Notes under the pieces: generated by a model
Database searches by the model: none
The model's input: the letters and a program-made list of their open reading frames with translations, nothing else
Told to the model about the DNA's origin: nothing
Shown: piece after piece, positions 45,921-58,561 of the stretch
Position numbering within the stretch: the first letter of the stretch is position 1
Layout: every line of letters starts with the position of its first letter
Made by a program: the position numbers and the translations under genes
Origin: Scolanthus callimorphus
Taxonomy: Eukaryota > Cnidaria > Anthozoa > Actiniaria > Edwardsiidae
DNA: 64,000 nucleotides
Direction of reading: 5' to 3'
Assembly (NCBI GenBank): GCA_033964015.1
Contig: CM066913.1
Coordinates: 4,873,169-4,937,168, forward strand

Positions 45921-48900
45921 ATGCAAATGGAAGGGAATCAAGCCTCTGGTATTAAACTTACCAAAGCAGTTCGAATTAATGGACGTTATATAACTCCTTG
46001 GGGAGGTTCAAGACCTTCGTTTGCGGACGTAGTGAAATGGAAAGCAGAAAAGATCGATCGAGGTGTTGGAGGAACTTGGAAAGAGCTCTTCAGATACAAG
46101 ACACAGGTAATAAGAAACCGCATGTGCTGAGTTTCAATGGTCACCATATGGTTGCACTGTCGCGTCGGGCACTGCCCTGTGATAATTTTGTCCCGTTTTA
46201 TCTGTTCCAGGATTATTGGAAATAATTATTTCATAATTTATATTTTCATAAGGGACTGGTAAATTAGAGGGGGGAGGGCTGGTGCATTTTTATTTTGGTC
46301 TACATGTTTTTGGGAAACCCTCCCCTGGAAAGATGCACGGAAAATGTTGGCCCTCCCAAATGCGGTGACATATTTAATGGTGACCCTCCCCCATTATTCA
46401 CTGGATCTAGATATTGCAAAAAATAGACATTTTTATCAGTTGTTTAAATCTACTTTTCATGTTATAATAGCAGTGTAAGATTTGATATCTTTCGTGTACC
46501 AGAAAGTTACTTTTACATATAGACATGTACATTATTTTGCTTAAATCCCAGATAATAATTATCTTGCCAGGTTGAGTATTACTTACATCGTTCTTCGTAA
46601 ATCTAGAGATGGCCCAGGGTTGTAGCAAGCCTCCAAAAACTGGGGGGGGGGGGGAGGGCACAACACATCAACAACTCAAGGCAGCATTTTAATAAGGGAA
46701 AGTTAAAATTCTCTTGCACGTGAACCGCGCCGAAAATTTAGAGCCTGCAGCATGTGAAATTACTGCATGCATGGCCTAGGGGAACTTTGTTATGCAGGGT
46801 GCAAAAGGATTGATTGTTTTGATTAAAAACTGACCCTATATATGGCCATGTATAACCCAAACAACATTTGCGTAAAAAATAATGACCCTCCCTTTATCAT
46901 TTGCACCTAATTTTTTGACCCTCCCTTTTTCACCTGCATGAAAATTAGAGGCCCTCCCCATATTTCCACCAGTGCCCCCCCCCCCCCCCCCCCCTTCTAA
47001 TTTATGACTGGTCCCTGAAGCAGTTCCGTTGAGTCTGACAAGTTGGCACAGGGACCCCATGTATTCAGGCCATGTGATACTTGTTGTCTTAGGCTGTTGT
47101 CTTATGCACTAGTCAGTGGAAAGCCCTGCACCCCCCTACCTGGGGAATAGCAGGGGTTTAATTTGGTTTTGGATTGCTCAGAAGCCATGGTATGCAGGAG
47201 ATCAGTGGTTTTTAGATTGTGGTTGCTGCTACAGCCGAGACTGTAGGCAGGGGTTGGGCCAGGATACTTAGGCATTCAGGGTAAATGTATCTAGGCTCAG
47301 GTTCTTGGCAAGTCTTGTATTTACCCATCGCTACCCCTCATAAGGAGTCAAAGAAAACTTATCACGATATTGATCTTTTGGGTTATTTTCCAGGAACTTG
47401 ACCAAACCCTTCCCGTGCTACCTCTAAACAAGGAAGTCATATCCTCACCCACAAAAGATGCAATTCAAGTTACCTGGCTTGGCCATGCAACACTTCTAAT
47501 TCAAATACAAGGACTCAACATACTCACAGATCCTCATCTGGGTGATTTTGCAGGAGTAACTAAGACTCTATCTGTAAAACGGTATCGTCCTCCACCTTGT
47601 GGTGTTGAAGACCTTCCAGATCTTGATGCCATTTGTATCAGTCACAATCACTTTGATCACCTAGATTATAAAACTGTTAAAAACCTAAATCATAGATTTG
47701 GGGAAAAGGTCTGCTGGTATGTACCCATGGGGCTTGGAAGTTGGATGCACAGTTGTAACTGTAGAAATGTTGTGGAGTTAGAATGGTGGGATGAACATAT
47801 GCATATAAATCATCATGATGATGCCACAAATGGTGTCAAGTTTGTTTGCACTCCAAGCCAACACTGGAGTAGAAGAACACTCACAGATGAAAATAAATCA
47901 CTATGGGCAAGTTGGTCAATTATTGGCAATGAACGGAAGTTCTTTTTCGCTGGAGACACAGGATATAATGAAGTGTTTAAAGAAATAGGAGAGATGTTTG
48001 GTCCCTTTGATCTGGCTGCTGTTCCCATAGGAGCATATAAACCAAGGTATACTTAACGCTATTTTATAGTTATGAATAGAAATTCTGAAAATATAGCGAA
48101 ATCACTGAATAGTCCGTGGGCCAGGAGTCGAAACCCTCCCCCCCTAGGGGAATTTTGCTAACACATATCATTCGAAAGCTTATCGGGTAGTCTAAAACCG
48201 GTTGTTTGCACTTTTGAAGTGGAAGCGTTTAGGAGTTACAGCGCATTTTACATTTGAGCTTCAAAACCACAGGGTACCCACGTCGTAATGTTGCGAAAAC
48301 ACAAACAAAATGCTTGCATTCGATTCAAACACAAATATATTGTGCCGCCTGTCACGACATAGCCTTCAAGCCATGTTTACGTTGAAAAAGTGTGTTCGAA
48401 GGCATTGAAATAGGTGCATTTGGCAATATTGCATTCCACAGGATACCCGCGTCGCACGGTTTTAAGAAAATAGAAATCGGAACTTTACAGCCTGAGTATC
48501 AGGCGGAATTTTATTTGTCCGTGAGAAAATGAATGAACTATATACAAAATTGTTTATAACAACTACAAACGGCTAACTCGATCAACATTTTCTCCTAGAA
48601 ATGTCGGAAAGCTGGAAAGGAGAACCATGTCTAGTGCGCTTCTCGCTTGTCAGCAAACATGGAATTCGTGGTTGCTGTAAATGAAAAATAATTTTTACAT
48701 TATGCGAAAACACTACTTGTGCTGCACTGTTGTTACTCAATGTGCAAAATCTCACAAGATACCCAGCTATGGATCGTAGCCCTCGCGTTTCCAACTAACG
48801 CACTTTTGGAGAGCATGGTAGCCATCAGCCATCCGAGGGAACTCGTAATCCGCAGTGCTTTGGACTTTTCGAAGCGAATCTCACTTAGCTCTGTATATAA

Positions 48901-51256
48901 GGGACCAGCAAAACTTATCAAAGACTCGGATGATATCTGAACACGCTAAGCAATCCAAAAGAAAAGTTTCATCACTCCTAGCAAGAATTTCGCGTAGCAA
49001 GAATTTCCCGTCAGCAAAGCACACCAGTCCGAACGTAGCGCAACTTTTGACAATTGTGGTGCATATGAGCTGCATTGTTTTAAAAAACAGAGACACGCAA
49101 GTGCGTATTGGTAAGCAGCTAGCTATTACTTTCCTGTCACAATCTAAAAGTCGCAATACTGATAGAAATCCAGCACATTCGAGAGCATGAGAACACTCGG
49201 CAGAACTTTTAGTATTCTTTTCCATACTACGGCATAGAAGTAACATCAAATCACAGTAGTCAAATCACAGGGGGTAGTTATGAATTTTTCGGAGTAAGCG
49301 ATCACCGCTACCAACTTATTCAAGCTATCCGCGTGCATAATGCTCAAATCCAGATCTGGCGATTACAAGCGGGCTAAGACAACAAAATGGCTCCGGGGAA
49401 GCAACCAAGTCTTGCGTGGAAAGTCTTACGTGGAAATTGCGGCGAGCCCAGAGCCCGAAAATGCTCCGATACATCTAATAACAAGAACAAACATGGATGG
49501 CATGATATGCCTCACGGCGCAAATATGCGTTTGCTACTGCTAAGACTCTATTTGATGTATATCTAGGACAGGGAATGCGTGATAATCATGTAGGGCCAAA
49601 GACTTTCCTGCTGTTTTGACAGTTATGAGACGTGGGTACCCTGTGCTTTATATTCAATGAAAAACCTACTTTTGAAGACTTTTGAATGCTTTTATTAAGA
49701 CCTTTCCTAGCAAAATAGTGCATTTCGGCTGTTATTATGCAAAATATGTGATATACAGTGTTTTTGATGTAATACAGGTATTTTATTTGTATATTTCGCA
49801 ACATCACGACGTGGGTACCCTGTGGTTTTGAAGCTCAAATGTAAAATGCGCCGTAACTCCTAAACGCTTCCACTTCAAAAGTGCAAACAACCGGTTTTAG
49901 ACTACCCTAGGGCTAAGCTTTCGAATGATATGTGTTAGCAAAATTCCCCTAGGGGGGGGAGGGTTTCGACTCCTGGCCCACGGACTAGAACCACCCAAAA
50001 GCTGCCACAAATGATCAAACAGGTTTTGGTCAATCAAAATGGTCACATGAATTTGCATACAAAATTGCATACAAAACAAATAACTTATATGTCATGTGAT
50101 CATTTCAATGGATCAAAATGCCCACATTAATTTAACTGAAGGGGTAATTAACGATTGATCAAAAAGTAACTTAATTTTCAAGCAGTTTTTTTCCAATGGT
50201 TTAGTTCAAAGGACATTTTTTAGTTGGGAGATTATATGGGATGAACTGATGATTTCCTCCCCTTCCAAATGTCCAAATTCCAAACAGTTTTGTAAGGAAA
50301 ACTAAGCCCATGCCTACTTTAAATTCATCATCTGTTGGAAATGAAGGTATATTTTCAAACTTTTAGGCTAGATCAATGACATTTTACCGTATACTTTCTT
50401 TTTAGATGGTTTCTACAATTTCAACATGTTGACCCAAGTGAGGCAGTACAAATTCATGAGGATGTGAAATCCAAGAAATCCATTGGCATTCATTGGGGCA
50501 CCTTTCCTTTGGGTCATGAGGTAGTAATTGTGTATTTATTGGTGTACTTTCCATAAAGACTACACATTGCTTTAAATGAAGGATTGCTAGTGGTATTTCG
50601 TGTGACTGGAGTGGTACCCCATGGAATATGCTGAAGGTCAAATCTGTTATTATATATAAAATAGAGAACCTTGTTAACCCCCCTTTTTTCAGGTTGATCA
50701 ACATCCCCCCTTGCCCCCCAAAAAACTGAAGATTTCATTTCCTTTCTCTTCACTACCCCATCATCACCCTCAACCCCCCCTCCCTCCACACCGCACACAC
50801 ACACACACACAGGCACAGACAGACAAAAGAAAAGCGACACTTAGATCCCACCCCCCTCCCCCTCTGACATTTTTAGGGTCAATTTTTGTCTTAATCATAA
50901 TGAGGTCACATTTTAGCCAATAGTGAAATTTTAGTTGCATTTTACAGCCAGTGAGTGACAAACTCACTTTTAGTCAAAATAAGAAACAGTAGTTTATAGT
51001 TGCAAAAGGTAATCATACAGGTGCAATTCCCCACCCTGATTTCTAAAGGTTTGAAATTTATTCTCAATTAATGATGGTTTCTTACATAGCTTAGTATTGT
51101 TTTGATAAACAATTTATTTTACTGGGGTGGTATGTCCATTTTTTTCAGCATTATCTAGACCCTCCTAAAGACCTCAAGGCTACACTGCATGAGAGAGAGC
51201 TGAATGTTAACTGTTTTGATGTGCTAAGTCACGGTGAAACAAGAGTAATATTGTAG
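45921..51256 (+). CDS. NAPE-PLD-like gene 1
   Basis: A zinc-dependent metallo-beta-lactamase-fold hydrolase; the family cleaves N-acyl-phosphatidylethanolamine to N-acylethanolamine and phosphatidic acid at membranes. Exons: 45921-46106, 47394-48046, 50406-50520, 51149-51256; together 1062 bases (353 residues plus stop), against 393 for human NAPE-PLD. Landmarks in order: ingryitPW-type start (NGRYITPWGG), VTWLGHATLLIQIQ, ILTDPHLGDF, ISHNHFDHLDY (the HxHxDH zinc motif), WWDEH, FTPSQHW-type CTPSQHWSRR, FFFAGDTGYNEVF, PIGAYKPR|WF, IHWGTFPLGHEHYL, and a C-terminal VLSHGETRV. All expected zinc ligands are present. The start ATG precedes MQMEGNQ; the longer N-terminus of the vertebrate protein is absent. 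A 1.87 kb element sits in intron 2. First of three head-to-tail copies. Confidence 0.93.
46977..46994. repeat. Poly-C run in NAPE-PLD 1 intron 1
   Basis: A run of 18 or so C bases lies in a stretch of CCCTCCC and GACCCTCCC phrases (46310-46400 and 46880-47000). The sequence has no coding value. Confidence 0.85.
48112..49985. mobile_element. 1.87 kb terminal-inverted-repeat element in NAPE-PLD 1 intron 2
   Basis: The ends are GTCCGTGGGCCAGGAGTCGA and its complement TCGACTCCTGGCCCACGGAC. The inverted repeats extend about 190 bp, covering AAAACCGGTTGTTTGCACTT and CACAGGGTACCCACGTCGT. TA flanks both ends (48110-48111 and 49986-49987), which suggests a TA target duplication as in Tc1/mariner-type insertion, though the terminal sequence was not matched to a known family. 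No transposase was recognised in the interior frames, so it is likely non-autonomous. Confidence 0.85.
50783..50822. repeat. (CA)n microsatellite
   Basis: CACACACACACACACACA in a C-rich context, in intron 3 of NAPE-PLD gene 1. Confidence 0.9.
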
Positions 51257-53785
51257 GACTGTCAGTTTTGAATTGTACATATATTTAATATTTATGTTTG
51301 TTGTACCAGAGGAAATGCTGCTCTTGTCTTACAAACGAAAATAATAAATTAATTGTATAACCAATGTACCAAATATACAATGTACACACATAAATGTACT
51401 TTCATTTTTGGTGATGATGTATGAAAAGATAAAAAGCCAAAAACAAACTGATGTTTTGAAAAAGGGAGTTGCTATGATGCAACGATTTAAGCAGTTCCTA
51501 AACACTTAATGAGTGTGTTATAGTAGGTTAATTTCTGTTTCATTGTTTTTCTTAGAGCAGATTTTGTCTGACTAAAAAGGCACAGAACACAGTCATGGTA
51601 CAGAACCTCTTGCCTTGTCATGAACATTCAGCCAATCAGATCACACAAAATGAGTGATCAACCAATCAAAATACTTTGACACGGCATGGTACAATACCAT
51701 TATGGCAGTTACATGGCACATGATGTGCTGCAACTTTTCCCCAGTTATATGAAATCTGCTCTAGTATTAAATGACAAAAAGCATGTTGTAGATGGCGATT
51801 TTGAGATTTGTCATGTAATTCATCTTCTAATATTCCATGTAAACAATAAAGTAGAGTAGGGTAGCATAAACCCAGTACAAGCATTTCGTAAAAGATATCC
51901 TTTATCTATCTATATTTACCCCTCTCTACGGGGAAAGCATATCTGCTAGCCTACACTTGACACACAAGTGGTTGTGTAGGAGGCTTTATTACCTGCCAAC
52001 TCTCCAGACTTCCTCGGGAGACTCCAGATTTTTTTTTACAAAATCTCACAATTGTTACCGGCCTCAATCGGAACGCTACGGAAGGCACTGAATACAGGCC
52101 AAGGGTTCCCCAGATAACTCAGTATAAAAAAATAAGGTAAAAAGCAGACACAACAGGAGCCGAGAGATGCCAACGTTTCGGATTTTACTTTCAATCCTTC
52201 ATCAGGGCGGCTACTAAAAACGGTTTTAGTAGCCGCCCTGATGAAGGATTAAAAGTAAAATCTGAAACGTTGGCATCTCTCGGCTCCTGTTTTGTCTGCT
52301 TTTTACCTTATTTACTTATATTTTTGTGGACATTGTATCCTATTGGATCCAGAGACATCGCTGTTTGGGTTTCCTATTTTTCCCTTTACCAGATAACTCA
52401 ATATTTAACAGATCTGACTCATTGTCGTTGAAGTTGTTCAATGTTCTAAGCTCACACTCAACACTCACTCTCAATACACACTGTCTAGCCCCGTCCCATA
52501 CACATGGCACTATACGTGACGTCAAACCATACCTGTCAACCCAACTCTGTCAAAAATCTTGGGATTCCCCCTCATGTGGCAGGAAAATACAGTAAATGTA
52601 TGAAAAAATCTGGAGAGTGACAATGCGGGTGTGAAATACAGTAAATGTATGAAACATTTTGCAATCATTATGCTGGTGACAGGCTTCAAAATCTTGTGAC
52701 ACCCACCTAATGCGGGTGAGTTGACAGCTATGTCAAATGCGCGTGAGTCAAATTACACGTGTCACACAATCACCCAAAGTCTCCAAAGTGAATTTTGGCA
52801 TAAAAAAAACATCAAGGGGAAAAAGCCAAATCTCCAGTGGGGCAATATATTTGGATGTTTTCGAATTTCCTATGGAAAATGCAGCTTTTCACAGGAATAG
52901 TTTCTTCAGAAATTCCCTGTGAACTCATAGATTTCTCAGTATCATTCTATGATCCATATTATTTGGCCCAATGTGGATTAAAAATATATAGGTTTCATCA
53001 CTTTGTGACTCGGGGCCTACAAACACACAGTTCTGATAACCAGCTCCCTTGCTAGATAGAAAATGATCAAATAAATAGCTCGCAAATCAAATAAAAATAA
53101 TAACCTCACCTGAAAACTCGAATCCTCTGACTTGCGAATTTCCCGCCAAACGAATCGAAACGAAAGGCTTCTGAAGGTGAGGTACTGGGCCCGAGTTAAT
53201 TTACTAGTATCTTTACATGTAGTTTAACGGGCTACCTGTGGGTTCGTCTTGACGAGGACGCCATTTTGCCAACATTCGGGTACTGTTGGGTTTGAGTGTA
53301 GCCCTCTTGCAGGGGGCTCTGCGTTTAAGAGTGTAAGTTTGTAAGCTTTGAGTTTTATTTGAGTTGACGCCAAAATCAGGTTAGAGTTTCGCTTGTACAG
53401 GAAGCGTACGACAAAACAAAGGTCAACAACGTGTGGAAAGTATTTTGACTTTTGTCACATGACAAATTCCATACCCCTTTCGAAAACCAAGGAATTAAGT
53501 TTAAGTTTAATAAGTTAAGTTAGAATTCCAGGGGGTATAAGTAAATAAAACAAACACATACAGTAAAAACCCGCATATAAGAACTTGGATTTCAAGAACC
53601 TATTAGGCTAGAAGTTACCATGTGAACCCCATGTTTCCTTGTATTTTCAAAGCAATTAAATAAGAACCTGTTTTAGGCTAAAATTCTAGGTTCTTATACA
53701 TGGGTTTTTACTGTATTGCAGGGAGTTGCAGGTCTCAAAAACTCATCTAACTCCTGTATGATCCCCTAAATATAGCAATGTTGCG
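51257..53785. other. Spacer between NAPE-PLD 1 and 2
   Basis: The 3' flank of gene 1 has an AATAAATTAATTG stretch near 51343 that could serve as a polyadenylation signal. A foldback element lies at 52131-52313. From 52560 to 52720 there are repeated TACAGTAAATGTATGAAA phrases and GACA(G/C)-rich words. Near 53570-53715, two phrases around TAAGAACCT and TTAGGCTA form a loose inverted repeat. No gene is seen; the promoter of gene 2 must lie in the last few hundred bases. Confidence 0.5.
52131..52313. mobile_element. Foldback element with AGGAGCCGAGAGATGCCAAC arms
   Basis: TAAGGTAAAAAGCAGAC and AGGAGCCGAGAGATGCCAAC on the left are mirrored by GTTGGCATCTCTCGGCTCCT and GTCTGCTTTTTACCTTA on the right, meeting at AAAACGGTTTT. 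The arms are about 85 bp and nearly perfect, so the insertion is recent. Confidence 0.93.
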
Positions 53786-56354
53786 ATGGCAGAAGCACGC
53801 CAACAAAGTGAAGATCCTGAAGGCCTTGTCAAGGCCCAGAAAGTCAATGGCAGATATGTTATTCCCTGGGGGAAGCAACGGCCTGGTTTAAGGTCTGTAT
53901 TGTGGTGGTTTCTAGCTGAGGAGGACCTGAGTGGAGTGAGAGGGACGTGGAAGGAATTCTGGAGGTTTAAGGAAGAGGTAAACACCCATAAGAGGCAATT
54001 TGGAGGAATTCTGAGAAGTGTCGTTTGTGATTATTTAATATATACATTTTAGGTACTCCTGAAATGTGGGGTGTTCCACCCATTTTTTGGGGTTATCTGA
54101 TGAGCATCCCAAAAATATGAGAGAGGAGCTGTACAATTTCTGTTAGCCATGAATAATCAATCAGAATCAATGTGGTACCCATGTTTGGGTTGAAGATAAT
54201 TTCAATATTTTGTTTTGCTTGATGTCAGGAGCTGGACAGAACTCTCCCTGTCATCAAGCCAGACGTTGAGGTCTTGAGAAACCCACCCAAGGATCATCTC
54301 CAAGTGACCTGGATAGGTCATGCTACATGCCTGGTTCAGATGCATGGCCTGAACATCCTCACCGATCCTCTTTTTGGTGATTATTGTGGACCATTACAAA
54401 TTACAGGGACAAAGCGTTTCAGGGCTGTCCCTTGTAGGATTGAGGAACTACCCCAAATTGATGCTGTTATAATAAGTCACAACCACTATGACCATCTAGA
54501 TTATTCATCTGTCAAGGAACTAAACCAAAAATTCAGTGAGAGCATCCACTGGTATGTTCCTATGGGGCAAGGGGATTGGATGAGAAGCTGTGGCTGTAAA
54601 AATGTTACAGAACTGGAATGGTGGGAACAAAGTGTGCACCAAAATAGAGCTGGAGATAAGGATGTATCATTTGTCTTTACCCCCTCTCAGCACTGGTGCC
54701 GACGATCAGCAACAGATGAAAATCTTGCTCTTTGGGGTAGCTGGTGTATCATTGGGCCAAAATATAGGTTCTTCTTTGGTGGCGATACAGGCTACTGTGA
54801 TGTGTTCAAGACTATAGGAAGGAAATTTGGACCATTTGATCTGGCAGCAATTCCGATTGGAGCTTACCACCCAAGGTAATATGTAACTGTAACGGGGGCT
54901 ACTACTAGAAACTACAGTAGGCTAAATTACAGTTTTGTGTTTCAGATTCTGGGCTTTTACACCTATGACCTTATAAACTTGCACGTACTGATATAACCAA
55001 TTTCTATGTTTTGCCAGTAATAAAACTGCTCCCTATATTATTTTGATGCTAATATAGGCATATGCCCACAATAAAATATTTATTTGGAGCCCTGTTATCT
55101 CTTCCCATGACCCATGTGCTGCTAAACCAATGGTGTCCCAAACATTCATACATCTCTGCACATCACTATCATATAAGCAACACCTTTTTAAATTTACATC
55201 TATTCAATTAATAACTTTGAACATGTATTTCCTAATTTATGACAGATGGCTTATGAAGGTTCAGCATGTGGATCCTCAGGGTGCAGTTGTCATACACAGA
55301 GACCTACAGGCTAAAACATCTCTAGGGGTTCACTGGGGAACATTTGCATTGGCCAGTGAGGTATGCTTGTCAACCAAATTGGAGGTATTATTTGGGGGTT
55401 ATGGCAGAGTTATTATGTGGACTGCATTGCATAATAACTCCATGTTTCAACAAAGCTACAACACAGTGAAAATAGTTTTGTTTGCATGACATTAATGGCA
55501 TCATAACCAGAGTGTGTTTCTCCACCTGACAACTTATATCTGAGTTTGGCTCCAAGTTTGGCTTGCAGCCTGTTTTTGACCTCTTGACAAATGATTTGCT
55601 ATTTTTTATGTCCCCTCATTTATTATTGAAAATACTTATGTAATATCAAGGAGTTTCTAATGGTAGTATTAGGGAGCATTCATTATTTATGCCAGGGGGT
55701 GGGCTGGCAAGAATTAAGGGGGGGCCATGTTAAATTTGGCACGTTCAAGTAGGGGGTCACCAGAAAATATGAAAACAACTGTGAGGGGTCATCTACGTTT
55801 TATGGCAGTGACTTTAATTCAACATATGGATACAAGAGGATGCACACCTGTAAAATAACAACAAACTGTTCATGCACACAGGAAATGTCCTAAAAATACA
55901 GGAAATGGTCTACTTGGTATCTAGATGTCCCAACATTTCGTCCTGATCTAAAGGGGGAGAGGGGGGCTATCATCATTATAAAAATTGCCTAAAGGGGTTT
56001 TGAGGTTTTTATTGATACTTGGAGGGTGGTCAAGAGGTTTTGGGGCCTGTATGAAAAATCTTGCCAGCCCACTCCCTGGCATAAATAATGAATGCTCCCT
56101 TAGTGAGGATTCTTAGTGAGGATATAATGTATAACAATTTTTTATGAGGTAATGTGGAAGAGTATTATCACCTCTCAAACAATGCAAGTATATATTCCTA
56201 GAGTAACAATTCATCTCATAGTCTATTCATCCCACAGCATTATTTGTCACCCCGAGAAGAGTTAAGAGAAGCCTTAGATGATGAGAACATCCCACAAGAT
56301 AGATTTATTGTCATGAAACATGGCGAGACAAGGACTATAGGAGATGCACAATAG
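53786..56354 (+). CDS. NAPE-PLD-like gene 2
   Basis: Exons: 53786-53977, 54229-54875, 55246-55360, 56238-56354; 1071 bases, 356 residues plus stop. Same four-exon structure and phases as gene 1. Landmarks: [56 protein letters not shown] (zinc HxHxDH), [57 protein letters not shown], then across the junction [35 protein letters not shown] and [10 protein letters not shown]. The zinc ligands are complete, and it is closer than gene 1 to the vertebrate sequence in CGCKNV and GGDTGYC. Predicted to be an active membrane-associated phospholipase D. A 430-bp MITE lies in intron 3. Confidence 0.95.
55671..56100. mobile_element. 430-bp MITE with AGGGAGCATTCATTATTTAT termini
   Basis: AGGGAGCATTCATTATTTAT at the left is the exact complement of ATAAATAATGAATGCTCCCT at the right. 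The inverted repeats continue through GCCAGGGGGTGGGCTGGCAA. ATT/TTA-like bases flank it. It is in intron 3 of NAPE-PLD gene 2 and has no coding capacity. Confidence 0.93.
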
Positions 56355-58561
56355 CAGAGGTTAGGTTGAAACATACAATGTACAACTGATATGCAATACA
56401 CAAATATATAAATGGAGTTGTTTATATATACATTTATTATATAGACACGAGTGTTTTACTGGGAAATACGCCACTCGTAGATCTCATACGAAGCTACAGC
56501 CAGGTCCTTAGTGACATATTTTCCATATCCTCACTAGTGATCCATAGTGATCCTCACTAGTGAGGGTATCGGTCAAAACAAAAGTTTCTCAATGTAACAG
56601 TGACAAAGATAATTTGTATAGCAAAAAAGAATAAACAAATAATAAAAGAATATTCTTTGTACCTCACATTATATTATTTTTTTGAAGACTAATGGCTGCC
56701 TACTGCATTTTTAGTTCTTTTATCCCATGTCCACACAGAATGTGTAATATTTCCAGAAAAGGATCCATGCCCCAGCAATGGAGGTAATTTAAAATTCTGG
56801 GGGGATTTGGGAAGGGGGGTGGGGGGGGGGGGGGGTATGGTTGGAGGCAATACACCTCTTATTTTAATTAAGGGGGAGGGGGTATGGATCATTTCTGTTT
56901 GTGCAAATCCACAAAAAATCCATACCCCACCATGGAAGGAATGCACTTAAAGACAAAAAATACAGTTGTATAAAAAAGAACATCTAAATTGACCGCACCC
57001 CACCCCTCTGGAATTTCCCATTCCCTCCGTTTCTGGAATTGCATAATGGACATTCTCTGCAAAAATGAAAGGTACCATTCTAGCTACTTCTGACACTTCT
57101 CAAAATTGTTTTCTGATGGAGCCTCATCACGAAATACAAATAGGAAGTGGTAGCCAAATTAGCCTACCAAAAAACAACAACTAAAATTGCACAGTACTGC
57201 ATATCCATAATACATTTTTTTTGTAGATGTTCAGGCAAGCCTGTATTTTTTTTTCTTCCCTAAAAAAATGGTTTCTTTTATAAAGTAACCCAACAATTGA
57301 AAACGTTTATTCTGAAAAAATGACGTACCGGAACACTGGAAAACACTATCGAGCCTCCTTAAGCCACTTTAACAAACTCCGGTACTGCATGCCCAGGCCT
57401 CACAGCACGCCGTGTCACGATTTGTCACTTCGTCACGACATCTACTGCATTCAGCTGTTGACGACACGGTCGCCATTTCCCTCCGCTCAAGGGATCCAGG
57501 TATTATTTTCGTTTTTAGCGAGGAACACAGCTATCTGAAATATTTGCAGCGAAGCTAGATTTATCAGAGGAGAAGAAGAAGAAGGGGATTGTAAATGTGT
57601 TGTTTGCAGTTCGGCAAGGCGGCGCGACTTGTAGGTTCGGCGGGTTCTGCCCGGCCTGGGGCCCAAGCCAAGCTGTACCCTGACTTCGCTTTCGAACTCG
57701 GTAGATACACTTGATTCGGTCGATTTGGGCGTCTTTTTAGTGGATTTCTATTTCACTCTGGCCAGCCGAGTTTCGATATATGTGTTGTTTTTCCAAATTG
57801 GTAAGTCAGCGAACTGTAGGCAATTCGAAGGCAAGCAAACTATTAGCGTAAAATTGTAAGAATGGACCATGAGATCAAGCCGTATCGGAAAACTGCCCCC
57901 CGCGTGTACTTCTAGAACACCCGTGCCTTGTAAAATGTACATTCACATGAGAAATTAATATATTCTTTTGCACTTTTGCTGCAGTGTTTACACTAGACCT
58001 CTTGCCATAAGTATTTCAAATGCTGTATATGGACATGGCTTATAAAAAAAAATAACGCAATATCATAAACTGGGACCACACCCTCAAAACAGCCAAAAAT
58101 TAATGATTCACTTGAATATGAGTTGATTTGGATGGGGCCATGCCCCTTCTTTAGTGATAATTTTCATACATTTGAAATATACATTAAGAAAATGTTTTAC
58201 AAAGGGCCCCTTGCACCCATGCATATTTTAATATTAATGTTTTAAAAAATCCTGTCTATACCCCGTTACAGTCACCCTGTTGGCATAGGCAGAATTTTTC
58301 TAACAAGGGGGTCCAGAGGGTGGTAGCATCCCTTTCAGTTGCTCAATTTCCCCCCCTCATTTAGACATTTTGTCATATATTATCAAGAAGGTTTTATATT
58401 GACCTCCTTTATATATTATTAACTGTATTATACAAAGAGTTGGGGGCAGCCCCCCTGGACCCCTCTGGATACACCCCTGCTCTGGGAAGTTGATTATTTG
58501 ATGCAGGGAGACTAACTATGTCTGATCTTTGTAGACCCTGGTGGAACACAGATTGCAGAAA
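56355..58561. other. Spacer between NAPE-PLD 2 and 3
   Basis: Near 56750-56945 lies a poly-G stretch bounded by ATTTCCAGAAAAGGATCC and CATACCCCACCATGGAAGG, related to the foldback at 58817-59008. A segment at 57320-57500 ends GGGATCCAG|GTATTATT and could be an untranslated first exon of gene 3. TTAATATATTCTTTTGC-type AT-rich sequence and CCCCCTGGACCCCTCTGG follow. No other gene is recognised. Confidence 0.45.
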
